Assembly: GCF_000430825.1 (NCBI RefSeq)
Contig: NZ_AUMT01000001.1
Coordinates: forward strand, 421,014-485,013
DNA: 64,000 bases
Source: Chryseobacterium daeguense DSM 19388
Lineage (GTDB): Bacteria > Bacteroidota > Bacteroidia > Flavobacteriales > Weeksellaceae
Direction of reading: 5' to 3'
In this document: positions 35,995 through 45,361 of the stretch, piece after piece
How positions within the stretch are numbered: position 1 is the first letter of the stretch
Layout of the letters: every line of letters begins with the position of its first letter
The notes under the pieces: model-generated
Databases searched by the model: none
Told to the model about the DNA's origin: nothing
The model's input: only the letters and a program-made list of their open reading frames with translations
Position numbers and translations under genes: made by a program

Positions 35995-36213
35995 TTATGA
36001 AAGTTGAGTGTTATTAAGAATCTTAATAACCTCTTCACGGCTTTTGCTTAGTTTATTTTGTAATCTTCCTAACAATTCATTTTCTTTTCCTTTTTCAAGC
36101 ACCAAATCTGAATCTTTAAGTTGTGAAAACTTTTCTTTTAACTGTTTTGATTGTTCTTTCCAATCTCCTGTAATTTTAAAAGCCTCATGAGCTTTATTGT
36201 GATTTGTATTCAT
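35995..36213 (-). CDS. CsbD-like stress protein
   Basis: This 72-residue hydrophilic protein has the CsbD-type pattern ITGDWKEQSKQLKEKFSQLKDSDLVLEKGKENELLGRLQNKLSKSREEV. CsbD proteins accumulate under general stress, with unknown mechanism. It lies between the two small hypotheticals and the AraC-type regulator, all on the - strand. Confidence 0.78.
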   Translation of the reverse strand: MNTNHNKAHEAFKITGDWKEQSKQLKEKFSQLKDSDLVLEKGKENELLGRLQNKLSKSREEVIKILNNTQLS

Positions 36214-36317
36214 AATTCGAATTTTTGTGTAACAGAATTATTACAATTCAAAGGTGATCTATTTTAATCTTATCCCGCTACACATTTCAATAATAAATTT
36301 ACATATATCACACTTTT

Positions 36318-36878
36318 TTATAAGTCTTCCAAATTTTTCAACCGTTTTTGCTTCAGCTGTTTGTAGAAAGAAGGAGAAAGTCCAGTTATTTTTTTAAACT
36401 GGTTGGAAAGATGCGCAACACTGCTGTAATTGAGTTTATAAGAGATTTCAGTAAGATTGAGTTCATCATACAAAAGGAGCTCTTTTACCCTTTCCACTTT
36501 ATTGATGATGATAAAATGCTGTAAAGTCATTCCTTTCACTTCAGAAAATGTATTGGCAAGGTAAGTGTAATCGTAACCAAGCTTTTCACTGATATAATCT
36601 GAGAAATTTTCTTTAGGAAGAGATTCGGAATAATGGATCATTTCTGTAACCGCACTTTTTATTTTTTCGATCAGAATGCTTTTTTTATCATCAAGTAATT
36701 CAAGTCCGGTTTTGAGGAGATTTTCTTTTAAAAACTGTCGCTGTTCATCTGTAATATCATCCAATATTTCTACAAGTCCTAAATCTACTACGGCATTTCT
36801 GATATTCAGTTTTTCAAGCTCCTGATGAACCACCATCTTGCAGCGCAGGCTTACCATATATTTTATATATAACTTCAT
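36318..36878 (-). CDS. AraC-family transcriptional regulator
   Basis: This 186-residue protein has a C-terminal AraC/XylS DNA-binding domain (about residues 85-180) with both helix-turn-helix motifs (YDYTYLANTFSEVKGMTLQHF, LNLTEISYKLNYSSVAHLSNQFKKITGLSP). The N-terminal part is too short for a normal sugar-binding cupin. It diverges from the Lys-rich gene and GH130/glycosyltransferase genes and could control either side. Confidence 0.88.
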   Translation of the reverse strand: MKLYIKYMVSLRCKMVVHQELEKLNIRNAVVDLGLVEILDDITDEQRQFLKENLLKTGLELLDDKKSILIEKIKSAVTEMIHYSESLPKENFSDYISEKLGYDYTYLANTFSEVKGMTLQHFIIINKVERVKELLLYDELNLTEISYKLNYSSVAHLSNQFKKITGLSPSFYKQLKQKRLKNLEDL

Positions 36879-37044
36879 AATCCTTACCGTATTTCGTGTT
36901 TGTCAATCTATATGTTGACAGCCATCCTTTCAAAGTTAGTCCTTTAAATTTTAATTACTGTGATTTATGTAACAAATTAAAAGACTATTACAAACCTTTC
37001 TTTTTTTAATAGATGACCTTTACATATAATAAAAATATTTTAAA

Positions 37045-37176
37045 ATGTCAAAAGAAAAGGATACAAAGAAGAAAACAGATAAAACACCTGCGGCAAAATC
37101 ATTAAAAGAGAAGCGGGAAGCCAAACAAAATAAAAGGAAAGACAAAGAAAATGAAAGTCGCAACGCAACAACCTAA
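37045..37176 (+). CDS. Lys-rich small protein (43 aa)
   Basis: ATG 37045 opens 43 codons, rich in Lys and Glu with no hydrophobic stretch (SKEKDTKKKTDKTPAAKS and KEKREAKQNKRKDKENE). The stop TAA at 37174-37176 is followed at once by the GH130 ATG (TAAATG), so translation of the two is probably coupled. It looks intrinsically disordered and highly basic, suggesting binding to nucleic acid. Function is unknown. Confidence 0.65.
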   Translation: MSKEKDTKKKTDKTPAAKSLKEKREAKQNKRKDKENESRNATT

Positions 37177-38205
37177 ATGGTAGAAATAAAAAAAGAAGGA
37201 ATTATACTCAGAAAAACCAATTTAAGTTTTGAAAACGAAGGAGTTTTGAATCCTGCTATTATTAAGGAAAACGGCAAAATACATTTATTTTACCGCGCTG
37301 TTGCTAAAGGTAATTTTTCAACTGTCGGGCATTGCCTATTATCAGATCCGCTTACGGTAGAGAAACGGTCAGATTCACCCATTATTGTTCCTGAATCTGA
37401 TTACGAAAAACACGGTGTAGAAGATCCTCGAATTGTAAAAATAGATGATTTGTTTTATCTTACTTACACCAGTTATGATGGCATCAATGCTTTAGGAACA
37501 TTAACGACTTCAAAAGATCTCAAATCCTGGAAAAATAAGGAAATTATTGTTCCAAAAATTTCTTATGAAGAGTTTAAGCTTTTATCAGAATCAGAGGATT
37601 TAATCCCGGATAAATATAGAAGATACAACGAATTTCAAACCAATCATCCTGACAGCGATCCTTTTTTTTTGTGGGATAAAAATCTGATTTTCTTCCCAAG
37701 AAAAATAAACGATAAATTTTATTTCCTTCACAGAATAAGGCCTGAAATTCAGATTGTCAGCATAAAAAATATTGAAGACTTGAATTCTGATTTCTGGCAG
37801 GATTACTTTTCACATTTTAAAGACCATGTTCTTTTATCTCCAAAATACGATCACGAATCAAGTTATATCGGAGGTGGATGTCCGCCAATAGAAACAGAAT
37901 ACGGCTGGTTGATGATTTATCACGGTGTTTATGACACCATTAACGGTTATGTTTACAACGCCTGTGCAGCTTTACTGAACCTTGAAAATCCGGAAAAAGA
38001 AATTTCCAGACTTCCTTATCCGCTTTTCAAACCCGAAAAAAAATGGGAACTCAAGGGTGAGGTTAACAATGTATGTTTCCCGACAGGAACCATTATAGAA
38101 AATGACTCACTCTATATTTATTATGGGGCTGCAGACGAAAGGATAGCTGTTGCATCACTCAGTATTTCAAAATTATTAAAAGAACTGATGATGTTTGCGG
38201 TTTAA
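37177..38205 (+). CDS. Glycoside hydrolase family 130-like protein
   Basis: This 342-residue five-bladed beta-propeller protein of the mannosyl-oligosaccharide phosphorylase type has LNPAIIKENGKIHLFYRAV, the catalytic-region motif HGVEDPRIVKIDDLFYLTYT, and GGGCPPIETEYGWLMIYHG. Family members phosphorolyse or hydrolyse beta-mannosidic bonds. It starts directly after the Lys-rich gene and nearly touches the glycosyltransferase gene, so the three form one unit. A mannosyl polymer or compatible solute is a possible substrate. This is inference. Confidence 0.85.
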   Translation: MVEIKKEGIILRKTNLSFENEGVLNPAIIKENGKIHLFYRAVAKGNFSTVGHCLLSDPLTVEKRSDSPIIVPESDYEKHGVEDPRIVKIDDLFYLTYTSYDGINALGTLTTSKDLKSWKNKEIIVPKISYEEFKLLSESEDLIPDKYRRYNEFQTNHPDSDPFFLWDKNLIFFPRKINDKFYFLHRIRPEIQIVSIKNIEDLNSDFWQDYFSHFKDHVLLSPKYDHESSYIGGGCPPIETEYGWLMIYHGVYDTINGYVYNACAALLNLENPEKEISRLPYPLFKPEKKWELKGEVNNVCFPTGTIIENDSLYIYYGAADERIAVASLSISKLLKELMMFAV

Positions 38206-38245
38206 AGATAATCATCAGATTATCAAATTTGAAAATGAAAATAAA

Positions 38246-40513
38246 ATGAAAAAAAATATTAATTCAGACGTGGAGGACAAAGCAATTAGACAATCTTATA
38301 ACGGCATAAAACACAAAACCTACGATAAAAAAGAGATTGTCTTTGTAAGTACTTTTCCTCCAAAGGTATGCGGAATCGCCACTTATACCCAAGATCTCAT
38401 AAAATCTCTTCAGGCAAAGTTCGGAGAATCTTTCAAATTAACCATTTGTCCGATGGAAACAGAAGAGGAAAATTATGAATATCAAGAATTTAACGAGTAT
38501 AAATTAAATATCTCGGACGCCGTTTCCTACTTGGAATTAGCTGCAAAAATCAACAAAAATAATGCTGTTGAGTTGGTAATGCTTCAGCATGAATTCGGAT
38601 TTTTTAATGAAACCCAAAATGGTCTGTTACTTTTTCTCAAGAACTTAAAAAAAGATATTATTATCACTTTTCACACTGTTTTGCCAAATCCTGATAAAGA
38701 GCTGAAGGAAAAAGTGAAAGAAATCGCAGATTCTGCAAAATCTATTATCGTAATGACAAGTATTTCAGCGGACATTCTTTTGAACGATTATGACATTTAT
38801 CCTGATAAAATTACGGTAATCCCTCACGGAACACACCTTTTGCCTTTCGTAGACAAAATTACTTTGAAAAAAAAGTATAATCTTAAAAATAAAAAAGTTC
38901 TTTCCACTTTCGGATTATTAGGTTCCGGAAAAAATATTGAAACGACACTGAAAGCCTTACCGGAAATCATTGCTAAAAACCCTGATGTTATTTTTTTAAT
39001 TCTTGGCAAAACACATCCTGCATTAGTAAGGCATGAAGGCGAAAAATATCGTGACTTTTTGGAAGACCTTACCTGTACCCTTCATCTGGAAAACAACATC
39101 CGCTTTATCAATGATTATCTTCCACTCCAGGAATTATTAGAGTATCTCCAGCTTACCGATGTTTATCTTTTCACTTCAAAAGACAGAAACCAGGCAGTAA
39201 GCGGTACATTTTCCTATGCAATCAGCAGCGGATGCGCCATTGTTTCTACTCCAATTCCACATGCTTTGGAAGTTTTAAAGGAAGACACGGGAATTATTAT
39301 TGATTTTGAAGCTCCGGAGCAGTTGTCTGTTGCGGTAAACAAATTATTAGAAAATGAAAGCAAACGGGAGGAGCTACGTCAGAAATCATTGGAAAAAATG
39401 GCTCCGACAGCGTGGGAAAATTCATCTATCTTACACGCTTTGTTATTTCAGAAACTAAGAAATAATAAAACAGAACTTAGTTATACTCTACCGGAAATCA
39501 ATCTTGGGCATATTCAAAATATGACAACCGATTTTGGGATGATTCAGTTTTCAAAGATAAGCAAACCGGATATCAATTCAGGATATACGCTGGATGATAA
39601 TTCACGGGCGATGATCGCTATTTGCAAGCATTTTCAAAGCAGTAGAAACAAAGCAGATATGCAATTGATTTTAATTTATTTAAACTTTATTAAATTTTGC
39701 CAGCATAAAGACGGGAGTTTCCTGAACTATGTAAATGAACAAAAACAATTCACTAATCAAAACTATGAAACTAATCTGGATGACTCCAATGGAAGAGCAA
39801 TCTGGGCTTTAGGTTATTTGATTTCATTAAAAGAAATTTTGCCAAAGGAATTGTCTGAGAATGCGGAAAAAATCATTCAGAAAAATCTTGTCTGGGCAGA
39901 AAAAATTCATTCTACAAGAGCAATGGCTTTTATTATTAAAGGATTGTATTATCAAAACTCAGAAAACAACCTTCCTTTATTAAAAGAATTAGCAAATCGT
40001 CTGGTGAAAATGTATCAACATGAAGCAAAAGACGATTGGCATTGGTTTGAGAATTATCTGACCTACGGAAACAGCGTATTGCCGGAAGCTTTACTGTGTG
40101 CGTGGATTTCTACTAAGGATGAACTTTACAAGCAAATTGCTGAAGAGTCTTTCCAGTTTTTAATATCTAAAATTATGATTGATGACAGCATAAAAGTGAT
40201 TTCCAATAAAGGCTGGCTGCAAAAAGAAAATACTGAAAATGTACCACCACCCATTGGTGGAGAGCAACCTATTGATGTTGCCTACACCGTTCTGGCTTTA
40301 TCTTCATTTTATAAAACTTTTAAAGATGAAAAGTATTTGCAAATGATGCAGAATTCCTTCAATTGGTTTTTAGGAAAAAATCATTTGGATCAAATTATTT
40401 ACAATCCTGCTACAGGTGGCTGTTACGACGGGCTCGAAGAAAAAAACGTAAACCTAAACCAAGGTGCAGAATCCACCATCAGTTATGTGATGGCAAGACT
40501 TTGTTTTGATTAA
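38246..40513 (+). CDS. GT4-type glycosyltransferase fused to an (alpha/alpha)-barrel domain
   Basis: The first 400 or so residues are a GT-B glycosyltransferase: PPKVCGIATYTQDL near the N-terminus, LSTFGLLGSGKNIET at the start of the second Rossmann domain and GTFSYAISSGCAIVSTPIPHALEVL. The rest (about residues 410-755) is helical with repeats such as LDDNSRAMIA, LDDSNGRAIWALGYL and NQGAESTISYVMARLCFD, like glycan-processing (alpha/alpha)6 barrels. A start at 38195 is possible but overlaps the previous gene. ATG 38246 is preferred. It is paired with the GH130 gene and could make or trim a mannosyl glycan. Confidence 0.85.
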   Translation: MKKNINSDVEDKAIRQSYNGIKHKTYDKKEIVFVSTFPPKVCGIATYTQDLIKSLQAKFGESFKLTICPMETEEENYEYQEFNEYKLNISDAVSYLELAAKINKNNAVELVMLQHEFGFFNETQNGLLLFLKNLKKDIIITFHTVLPNPDKELKEKVKEIADSAKSIIVMTSISADILLNDYDIYPDKITVIPHGTHLLPFVDKITLKKKYNLKNKKVLSTFGLLGSGKNIETTLKALPEIIAKNPDVIFLILGKTHPALVRHEGEKYRDFLEDLTCTLHLENNIRFINDYLPLQELLEYLQLTDVYLFTSKDRNQAVSGTFSYAISSGCAIVSTPIPHALEVLKEDTGIIIDFEAPEQLSVAVNKLLENESKREELRQKSLEKMAPTAWENSSILHALLFQKLRNNKTELSYTLPEINLGHIQNMTTDFGMIQFSKISKPDINSGYTLDDNSRAMIAICKHFQSSRNKADMQLILIYLNFIKFCQHKDGSFLNYVNEQKQFTNQNYETNLDDSNGRAIWALGYLISLKEILPKELSENAEKIIQKNLVWAEKIHSTRAMAFIIKGLYYQNSENNLPLLKELANRLVKMYQHEAKDDWHWFENYLTYGNSVLPEALLCAWISTKDELYKQIAEESFQFLISKIMIDDSIKVISNKGWLQKENTENVPPPIGGEQPIDVAYTVLALSSFYKTFKDEKYLQMMQNSFNWFLGKNHLDQIIYNPATGGCYDGLEEKNVNLNQGAESTISYVMARLCFD

Positions 40514-41120
40514 TTAGAGATATCAATTTTTTAGGTTGACAGAAACTTCAACTATAAAAAATACTTGATAAAGATGATCTTTGGAATTCCTGTTTAATTT
40601 GACTTAATCGAACCAAATCATCTATAAAAGTGTTTGAAGATATGCTCGTCAAAGTCACAAACAGCCAAACGGCGCCATTTAAGACAAGTAGTGCAATTTT
40701 TCTCTTTCTAATTAATTTTAAATCTGATTCCCAAATTCATACTATCAAAGTTACTACTTAAAAATACTCCATTTGTAGATTTTTAGTTCATTTTCTTGAT
40801 TTTACAAGTAGTTAGCAACTCATGTTTTACGTATATAAAACAATATAATCAAGATTGGTTTAACGAATATAGCTCATTTTATCGCAAATTTTTGCGCATC
40901 CAAGTTACATCATTAAGTATAGTACATAAATTCCAAGATTGAACAGTTATTTTAACATTATCTGAAGACAACGTGAATATTAACTACTTAATTAATTAAG
41001 TAGTTAAATAAACCTAATAAATTAATACTGGCATTTCACTTCTAATATTGTGACGGACATATTTAAGGACGCTGATTTAGATCATTTTTTTTCATATATT
41101 TACGTAAAAATTAGTGACTT
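40514..41120. other. 607-base gap with a 28-bp perfect palindrome
   Basis: No gene is supported. Positions 40980-41007 form an exact 28-base palindrome (half-site TTAACTACTTAATT) about 115 bases upstream of the response-regulator ATG, a candidate operator. The rest is AT-rich with no recognised signal. Confidence 0.6.
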
Positions 41121-41477
41121 ATGGAGAAAAAAGTGGTGCTTATCCAGGATGATGAACAGATATTGGAAATTATGGATCACATCTTGAGCAATGAAGGATA
41201 TGATGTAACACCATCATTAAACACCGATCCCATTGATGAGATTGACGATATCAATCCTGATGTTGTTATTGTTGATGAATTTATCAAAGGAGATAAAAGA
41301 GGAACAGAGGTGATTGAGGAATTAAAGTCAGATCCTACCACTGAAGACTTATCAGCTGTACTAACTTCTACCTCGCCCGAATTAGCTAAAAAAGCAGAAC
41401 AATGCAAAGCTGATGACTATATTGAAAAACCTTTTGACATTGATCACCTGGTGGATGTCGTTAAAAAAAATACCTAA
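41121..41477 (+). CDS. Receiver-only response regulator
   Basis: This 118-residue protein consists only of a CheY-like receiver domain: acidic pair QDDEQ near the N-terminus, phospho-acceptor Asp at about D52 in VVIVDEF, Thr/Ser in LTSTS and Lys in IEKPFD. No output domain is attached, so it must act by protein contact. No histidine kinase is encoded beside it. A second receiver-only gene lies about 360 bases downstream. Confidence 0.85.
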   Translation: MEKKVVLIQDDEQILEIMDHILSNEGYDVTPSLNTDPIDEIDDINPDVVIVDEFIKGDKRGTEVIEELKSDPTTEDLSAVLTSTSPELAKKAEQCKADDYIEKPFDIDHLVDVVKKNT

Positions 41478-41839
41478 AACTCAAGGTGCTTGTTGATCTA
41501 GCTTTACTGCTGAAAGATTATATTTCAAGCTTCAGGCATATTAACATGGTTAGAAAATTAGCAAGAGTGAGCAGTAATCATGCTTTGATGGCAATAGATA
41601 TTAATTAGAGTAATCCATCACAACAGATCTGTTGACTTAACGTAAGCATTATAATTCTTACATAATATTATCTTTAAACAAAGACGTTAAAAACGCTACG
41701 TAAATACCTTTCATTTTCACCGTTACTAAAATTATATTTAAAATAAATATTTGTCGCATAGTATTTGCATAACCCATTCCGCAGCATGCCATTTTTATCT
41801 GGCTCATATAAATAGTCCGTTGCGTAAGGTTCCAAAATT
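41478..41839. other. Gap between two receiver genes
   Basis: 362 AT-rich bases with no gene. I see no clear promoter match to the TAnnTTTG consensus at the right distance. Confidence 0.4.
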
Positions 41840-42196
41840 ATGAAGACAATATTTATATTAGAAGATGAGGATAGCATCCGCGACCTACTGAATGTCTTTT
41901 TCAGTATTGAGGGTTACAATATCATAGAAGCTGCAGCTGTAAGCGATTTCAACAGATTGTATTCAACCGATAGGGTAGATCTTTTTATTTTGGATGTCAG
42001 GCTTCCTGACGGGTCCGGCATCGATGTGTGCAATATTCTAAAAAGTAATCCTATTGAGGCTCCTGTCCTTATGATGAGTGCACATGCAAAAACGTACGAA
42101 ATTGAGAAGAAATGTCAACCTGATGCATTTATTTCCAAACCTTTTGATCTGGATGATCTTTTGGCCCGGGTTCATAGTTTCATAGGACCTGCTTAA
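41840..42196 (+). CDS. Receiver-only response regulator
   Basis: This 118-residue CheY-like receiver has EDED near the N-terminus, phospho-acceptor Asp at about D52 in LFILDVRLPDGSG, MMSAHA and Lys in ISKPFDLDD. It is only distantly related to the receiver at 41121. No output domain or partner kinase is seen. It converges with the Crp/Fnr-type gene. Confidence 0.87.
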   Translation: MKTIFILEDEDSIRDLLNVFFSIEGYNIIEAAAVSDFNRLYSTDRVDLFILDVRLPDGSGIDVCNILKSNPIEAPVLMMSAHAKTYEIEKKCQPDAFISKPFDLDDLLARVHSFIGPA

Positions 42197-42245
42197 TCTT
42201 AAATAATACGATCAGCCGTCAGAATAGATTAATTTTACGTCCTGC

Positions 42246-42833
42246 TCAGAAGAATATTCGAGCATTCAGTATTTTAACAGATCCATGTTCCTTCATCTTT
42301 TTCAGAGTGTCGATGCATATTTCCAAGCTGATTCCGGATATTTCAGCGATTTCATGAACATTCAAATTGATTTCAAAGGAAAAAATTTCCTGATCTGTCT
42401 CTTCATATTTAAGAAACTGAAAGAGCTCTGTGATTCTGTCCGAGGGGCTTTTATTGAACTCTTTGCGATTTCTTTCCATTTGAATATACATCAGCTCGGA
42501 AATATACTTCATGATATGCCTCAGCATTCCTTCCTCAGACATTATCATCGACAGAAAGTCATCTTTCGGCATCATCAGGACCGTGCAGTCTGTAATGGCC
42601 AACATATCAAAAGGAAGCGGTAATCCAGCCAATATGAGGTAATTGGCATCACCACTACCTAAGATCTGACAGGTGATTCGATGACCTTCCTGGTCCTCCC
42701 TGACAAACTTGGCCAGACCACTGACAATCTGGAAATGATACTCCAACTCACTTCCTTTATTAAAAAGAAAGGTATCTCTGTTAAATGTTCTGAGCACGGC
42801 GCCGTGCGATCGCAGACATTTCTCGTCAATCAT
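42246..42833 (-). CDS. Crp/Fnr-family transcriptional regulator
   Basis: This 195-residue protein has an N-terminal cyclic-nucleotide-type beta roll (RDTFLFNKGSELEYHFQIVSG) and a C-terminal winged helix (NVHEIAEISGISLEICIDTLKKM). No iron-sulfur cysteine cluster is seen, so it is not a canonical Fnr. It lies downstream of the receivers, convergent with them, and 100 bases beyond the ChaA-like gene on the same strand. Confidence 0.85.
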   Translation of the reverse strand: MIDEKCLRSHGAVLRTFNRDTFLFNKGSELEYHFQIVSGLAKFVREDQEGHRITCQILGSGDANYLILAGLPLPFDMLAITDCTVLMMPKDDFLSMIMSEEGMLRHIMKYISELMYIQMERNRKEFNKSPSDRITELFQFLKYEETDQEIFSFEINLNVHEIAEISGISLEICIDTLKKMKEHGSVKILNARIFF

Positions 42834-42932
42834 ACTATATATTTACTGTTGATGAATGTAGACATTATCCCATCTTTATTTTATGATCTGCAGCATAAGA
42901 ATCTTTTTTGGCGACTGGCTTTTACCATAGAA

Positions 42933-44030
42933 TTACGGGACGATTGTAACAAAAAGGTAGATCAAAAATATTCCAAGTAGCACAAATCCCTGCATGATAT
43001 TGGTCTTTCCGGTGGCCAGCGAAATCGTGATGATGAATAACGATAATCCCAGCAAAACGGTCGATTTGATATCGATTCCCAATGTCATCCGGATCCCGCT
43101 GATTACCGATATGACTGCAATGGCGGGAATGCTCAGTCCGATACTCGCCAAAGCAGAACCGAATGCCAGGTTCAGCGAGGTCTGTATCCGGTCATTTTTG
43201 GCTGCCCTGATTGCTGCAAGCGCTTCCGGGAGCAACACCACTCCCGCAATTATAACCCCAACTGCGGATTTTGGAGCACCAACGGCCACCACCAGATATT
43301 CAACATCCTTCGAGAGAAGCTTAGCCATCAGAACAACCACCCCCAGGCTGACGATCAACATGAAACTGCTGATGTACATCGTCTTTCCGGAAACTTTAAT
43401 CTTAGCCTTATATTCCACAGTTCTTTCCTTCGCTTTGTCACTGGGCGATATAAAAAAGCTCCGATGCCTGATTGTCTGCACCATCGTAAATCCGAGATAA
43501 AGTGCCAGACATAACAATGCTATAAACAAAAGCTGAAAAGAGGTGTATTCGCCTCCTCCATGGCTTACTGTATAATTAGGCAAAATCAGAACGAACACCA
43601 CCACTGCTGTAAGAGTGATCAGAGCCGTGCTTACACCTTTCAAAGTAAAGGTCTGCTCCCTGTATCTTATTGATCCGATAACAATACAGATCCCGATAAT
43701 TCCGTTGAGAATCAGCATTACTGCCGCAAAAACAGTATCCCTTGCCAGGGTAATGGTTTCCAGTCCTTCTGCTCCCAGCATGATGGAAATGATCAGTCCC
43801 ACCTCAATGACCGTAATAGCAAACGCAAGAAGAAGAGTACCAAACGGTTCACCGAGCCGATGTGCAAGTACTTCGGAGTGATATACTGCCGTGAGAACGC
43901 TTCCCAGTAACAATGCCGTTAGCAGGATCGAATAATAGCCTGATGAAAAAATGAAGCTCCCAAAGTAGAAGAGCCAAGATAAAACCGGCACAACAATCGT
44001 CCAATACCGTAAATATTTGTGTTGATTCAT
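42933..44030 (-). CDS. ChaA-like Ca2+(Na+)/H+ antiporter
   Basis: This 365-residue membrane protein has about 11 hydrophobic segments. The two inverted cation-exchanger motifs are HRLGEPFGTLLLAFAITVIEV and LLPEALAAIRAAKNDRIQTS followed by NLAFGSALASIGLSIPA. The conserved glutamates place it in the CaCA family near ChaA. It would export calcium or sodium at the cost of protons, in keeping with a stress-related cargo. The following Crp-type gene may be in the same operon. Confidence 0.87.
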   Translation of the reverse strand: MNQHKYLRYWTIVVPVLSWLFYFGSFIFSSGYYSILLTALLLGSVLTAVYHSEVLAHRLGEPFGTLLLAFAITVIEVGLIISIMLGAEGLETITLARDTVFAAVMLILNGIIGICIVIGSIRYREQTFTLKGVSTALITLTAVVVFVLILPNYTVSHGGGEYTSFQLLFIALLCLALYLGFTMVQTIRHRSFFISPSDKAKERTVEYKAKIKVSGKTMYISSFMLIVSLGVVVLMAKLLSKDVEYLVVAVGAPKSAVGVIIAGVVLLPEALAAIRAAKNDRIQTSLNLAFGSALASIGLSIPAIAVISVISGIRMTLGIDIKSTVLLGLSLFIITISLATGKTNIMQGFVLLGIFLIYLFVTIVP

Positions 44031-44154
44031 AAAGAAGAATGCAATTTAATTATGTGTATAGTACTACAGTTCGCTATCATACTAATAAGATAAATGATCA
44101 ATACTCTGATAAAACCTTTATCTAAAGAGTTCTAATACAAAGACCTGAGAGTTT

Positions 44155-44613
44155 CTACCTGAATTGATAAAGAAACACCACATTGCCGGTATAGGCAGGT
44201 CTCAACTCATCCTTGATGACGAGTTTTGCACCAACTATAACCCTGACCATTCCCCGGAGGTCATTCACCGATCTGACAGTTGCCTGCAAAGAGACTTCAG
44301 AATTCACTTTCACCGGAATACCGAATCTCAGGTCTTCAATTCCGTAGTTGATCTCAAGGCTTACATTTTGCACCGAAGCAATCTGCTTCCACAGATAAGG
44401 AATCAGCGCAAGCGTAAGATATCCGTGAGCTATGGTTGATCCATAAGGACTTTCAATAGATGCCCTGTCGCTATCCACATGGGTCCACTGGTGATCCAGG
44501 GTGGCATCTGCAAACAGATCGATCTGCTTTTGGTCAATCGTATGCCAGGGCGAACTGCCTACTATGACGCCCTCCAATGACTTATATTCTTCGTAATTAT
44601 TGATAATACGCAT
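44155..44613 (-). CDS. MaoC-like dehydratase
   Basis: This 152-residue hot-dog fold protein has the hydratase motif with Asp and His in DATLDHQWTHVD, and ESPYGSTIAHGYLTLALIP. MaoC-type enzymes hydrate enoyl-CoA or related thioesters. The gene is alone between the antiporter and the cold-shock gene, all on the - strand, and gives no clue to the pathway. Confidence 0.86.
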   Translation of the reverse strand: MRIINNYEEYKSLEGVIVGSSPWHTIDQKQIDLFADATLDHQWTHVDSDRASIESPYGSTIAHGYLTLALIPYLWKQIASVQNVSLEINYGIEDLRFGIPVKVNSEVSLQATVRSVNDLRGMVRVIVGAKLVIKDELRPAYTGNVVFLYQFR

Positions 44614-44671
44614 ATATTTTCTGATTTAATAGTTCAATGGCAGCAGTATGATTTCCGTAAAAAGATAAAAA

Positions 44672-44694
44672 GCCTCTCGCAATATGCGGGAGGC
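44672..44694 (-). terminator. Terminator of the cold-shock gene
   Basis: GCCTCTCGCA (44672-44681) pairs with TGCGGGAGGC (44685-44694). On the - strand a T-rich tail follows. Confidence 0.8.
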
Positions 44695-44735
44695 CAGTAA
44701 TACAATTAATATAATAAGTTACTATATCTATCAGA

Positions 44736-44930
44736 TTATGCCAGTTTAACGTTGATAGCGCTTAAACCTCTATCTCCCTTCTGTACGTTGAAAACAACCT
44801 CGTCGTTCTCACGGATGCCTCTTGACTCAAGTCCTGAAGTATGTACAAAGATATCTGCGCCACCTTCTGATGGTGCGATGAAACCGAAGCCTTTCGCTTC
44901 GTTGAAAAATTTTACGGTGCCTTTTTGCAT
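44736..44930 (-). CDS. Cold-shock protein (CspA family)
   Basis: This 64-residue OB-fold RNA chaperone has GTVKFFNEAKGFGFIAPSEG with both RNP motifs (KGFGFI, DIFVHTS). A longer frame to 45020 exists, but the family start MQKGTVKFF is at 44930. The long 5' untranslated region expected for Csp mRNA is compatible with the gap upstream. Confidence 0.93.
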   Translation of the reverse strand: MQKGTVKFFNEAKGFGFIAPSEGGADIFVHTSGLESRGIRENDEVVFNVQKGDRGLSAINVKLA

Positions 44931-45361
44931 TGTAATAAAATTAAAAATTAATATAATGGGATCTGTACACTTTACAGATTTCATTTTTGTTATAAATGTT
45001 GATAAGAGGAAAACTTTCACTTCGACTAATCATGCTTTGCGTGGCTTTTGATACTAAGTGTAAGATATTTAAACATCTATGCCGGCAATATTGTTCATTT
45101 TTTAGGATCAAAGGAATCGTGATTCTCAATATCATTAAAAAATCGGATCTATAAACGGGGGAACTGTAGAAGCAAGACCGATCGGTGTCATTGGACCGGT
45201 TAAGCGAAGGCAGGAACCTTTCTTTATGAATACTTTGCAAATGTAGATCAATATTGCTTAAAATTAAAAAATATAAATAGTTGATTATCATTATTTTATT
45301 CGTACATTACGTGCACATAAGAATTATTTGCACAGTGCGGATGATCAAAAATTCCGTAAAC
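44931..45361. other. Gap between csp and the GT14 gene, with a csp promoter element
   Basis: No gene is supported. On the - strand 45238-45245 reads TACATTTG, a perfect TAnnTTTG, which would give an untranslated leader of about 300 bases for csp. The -33 box is poor (TTTA where TTTG is expected). Confidence 0.45.
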
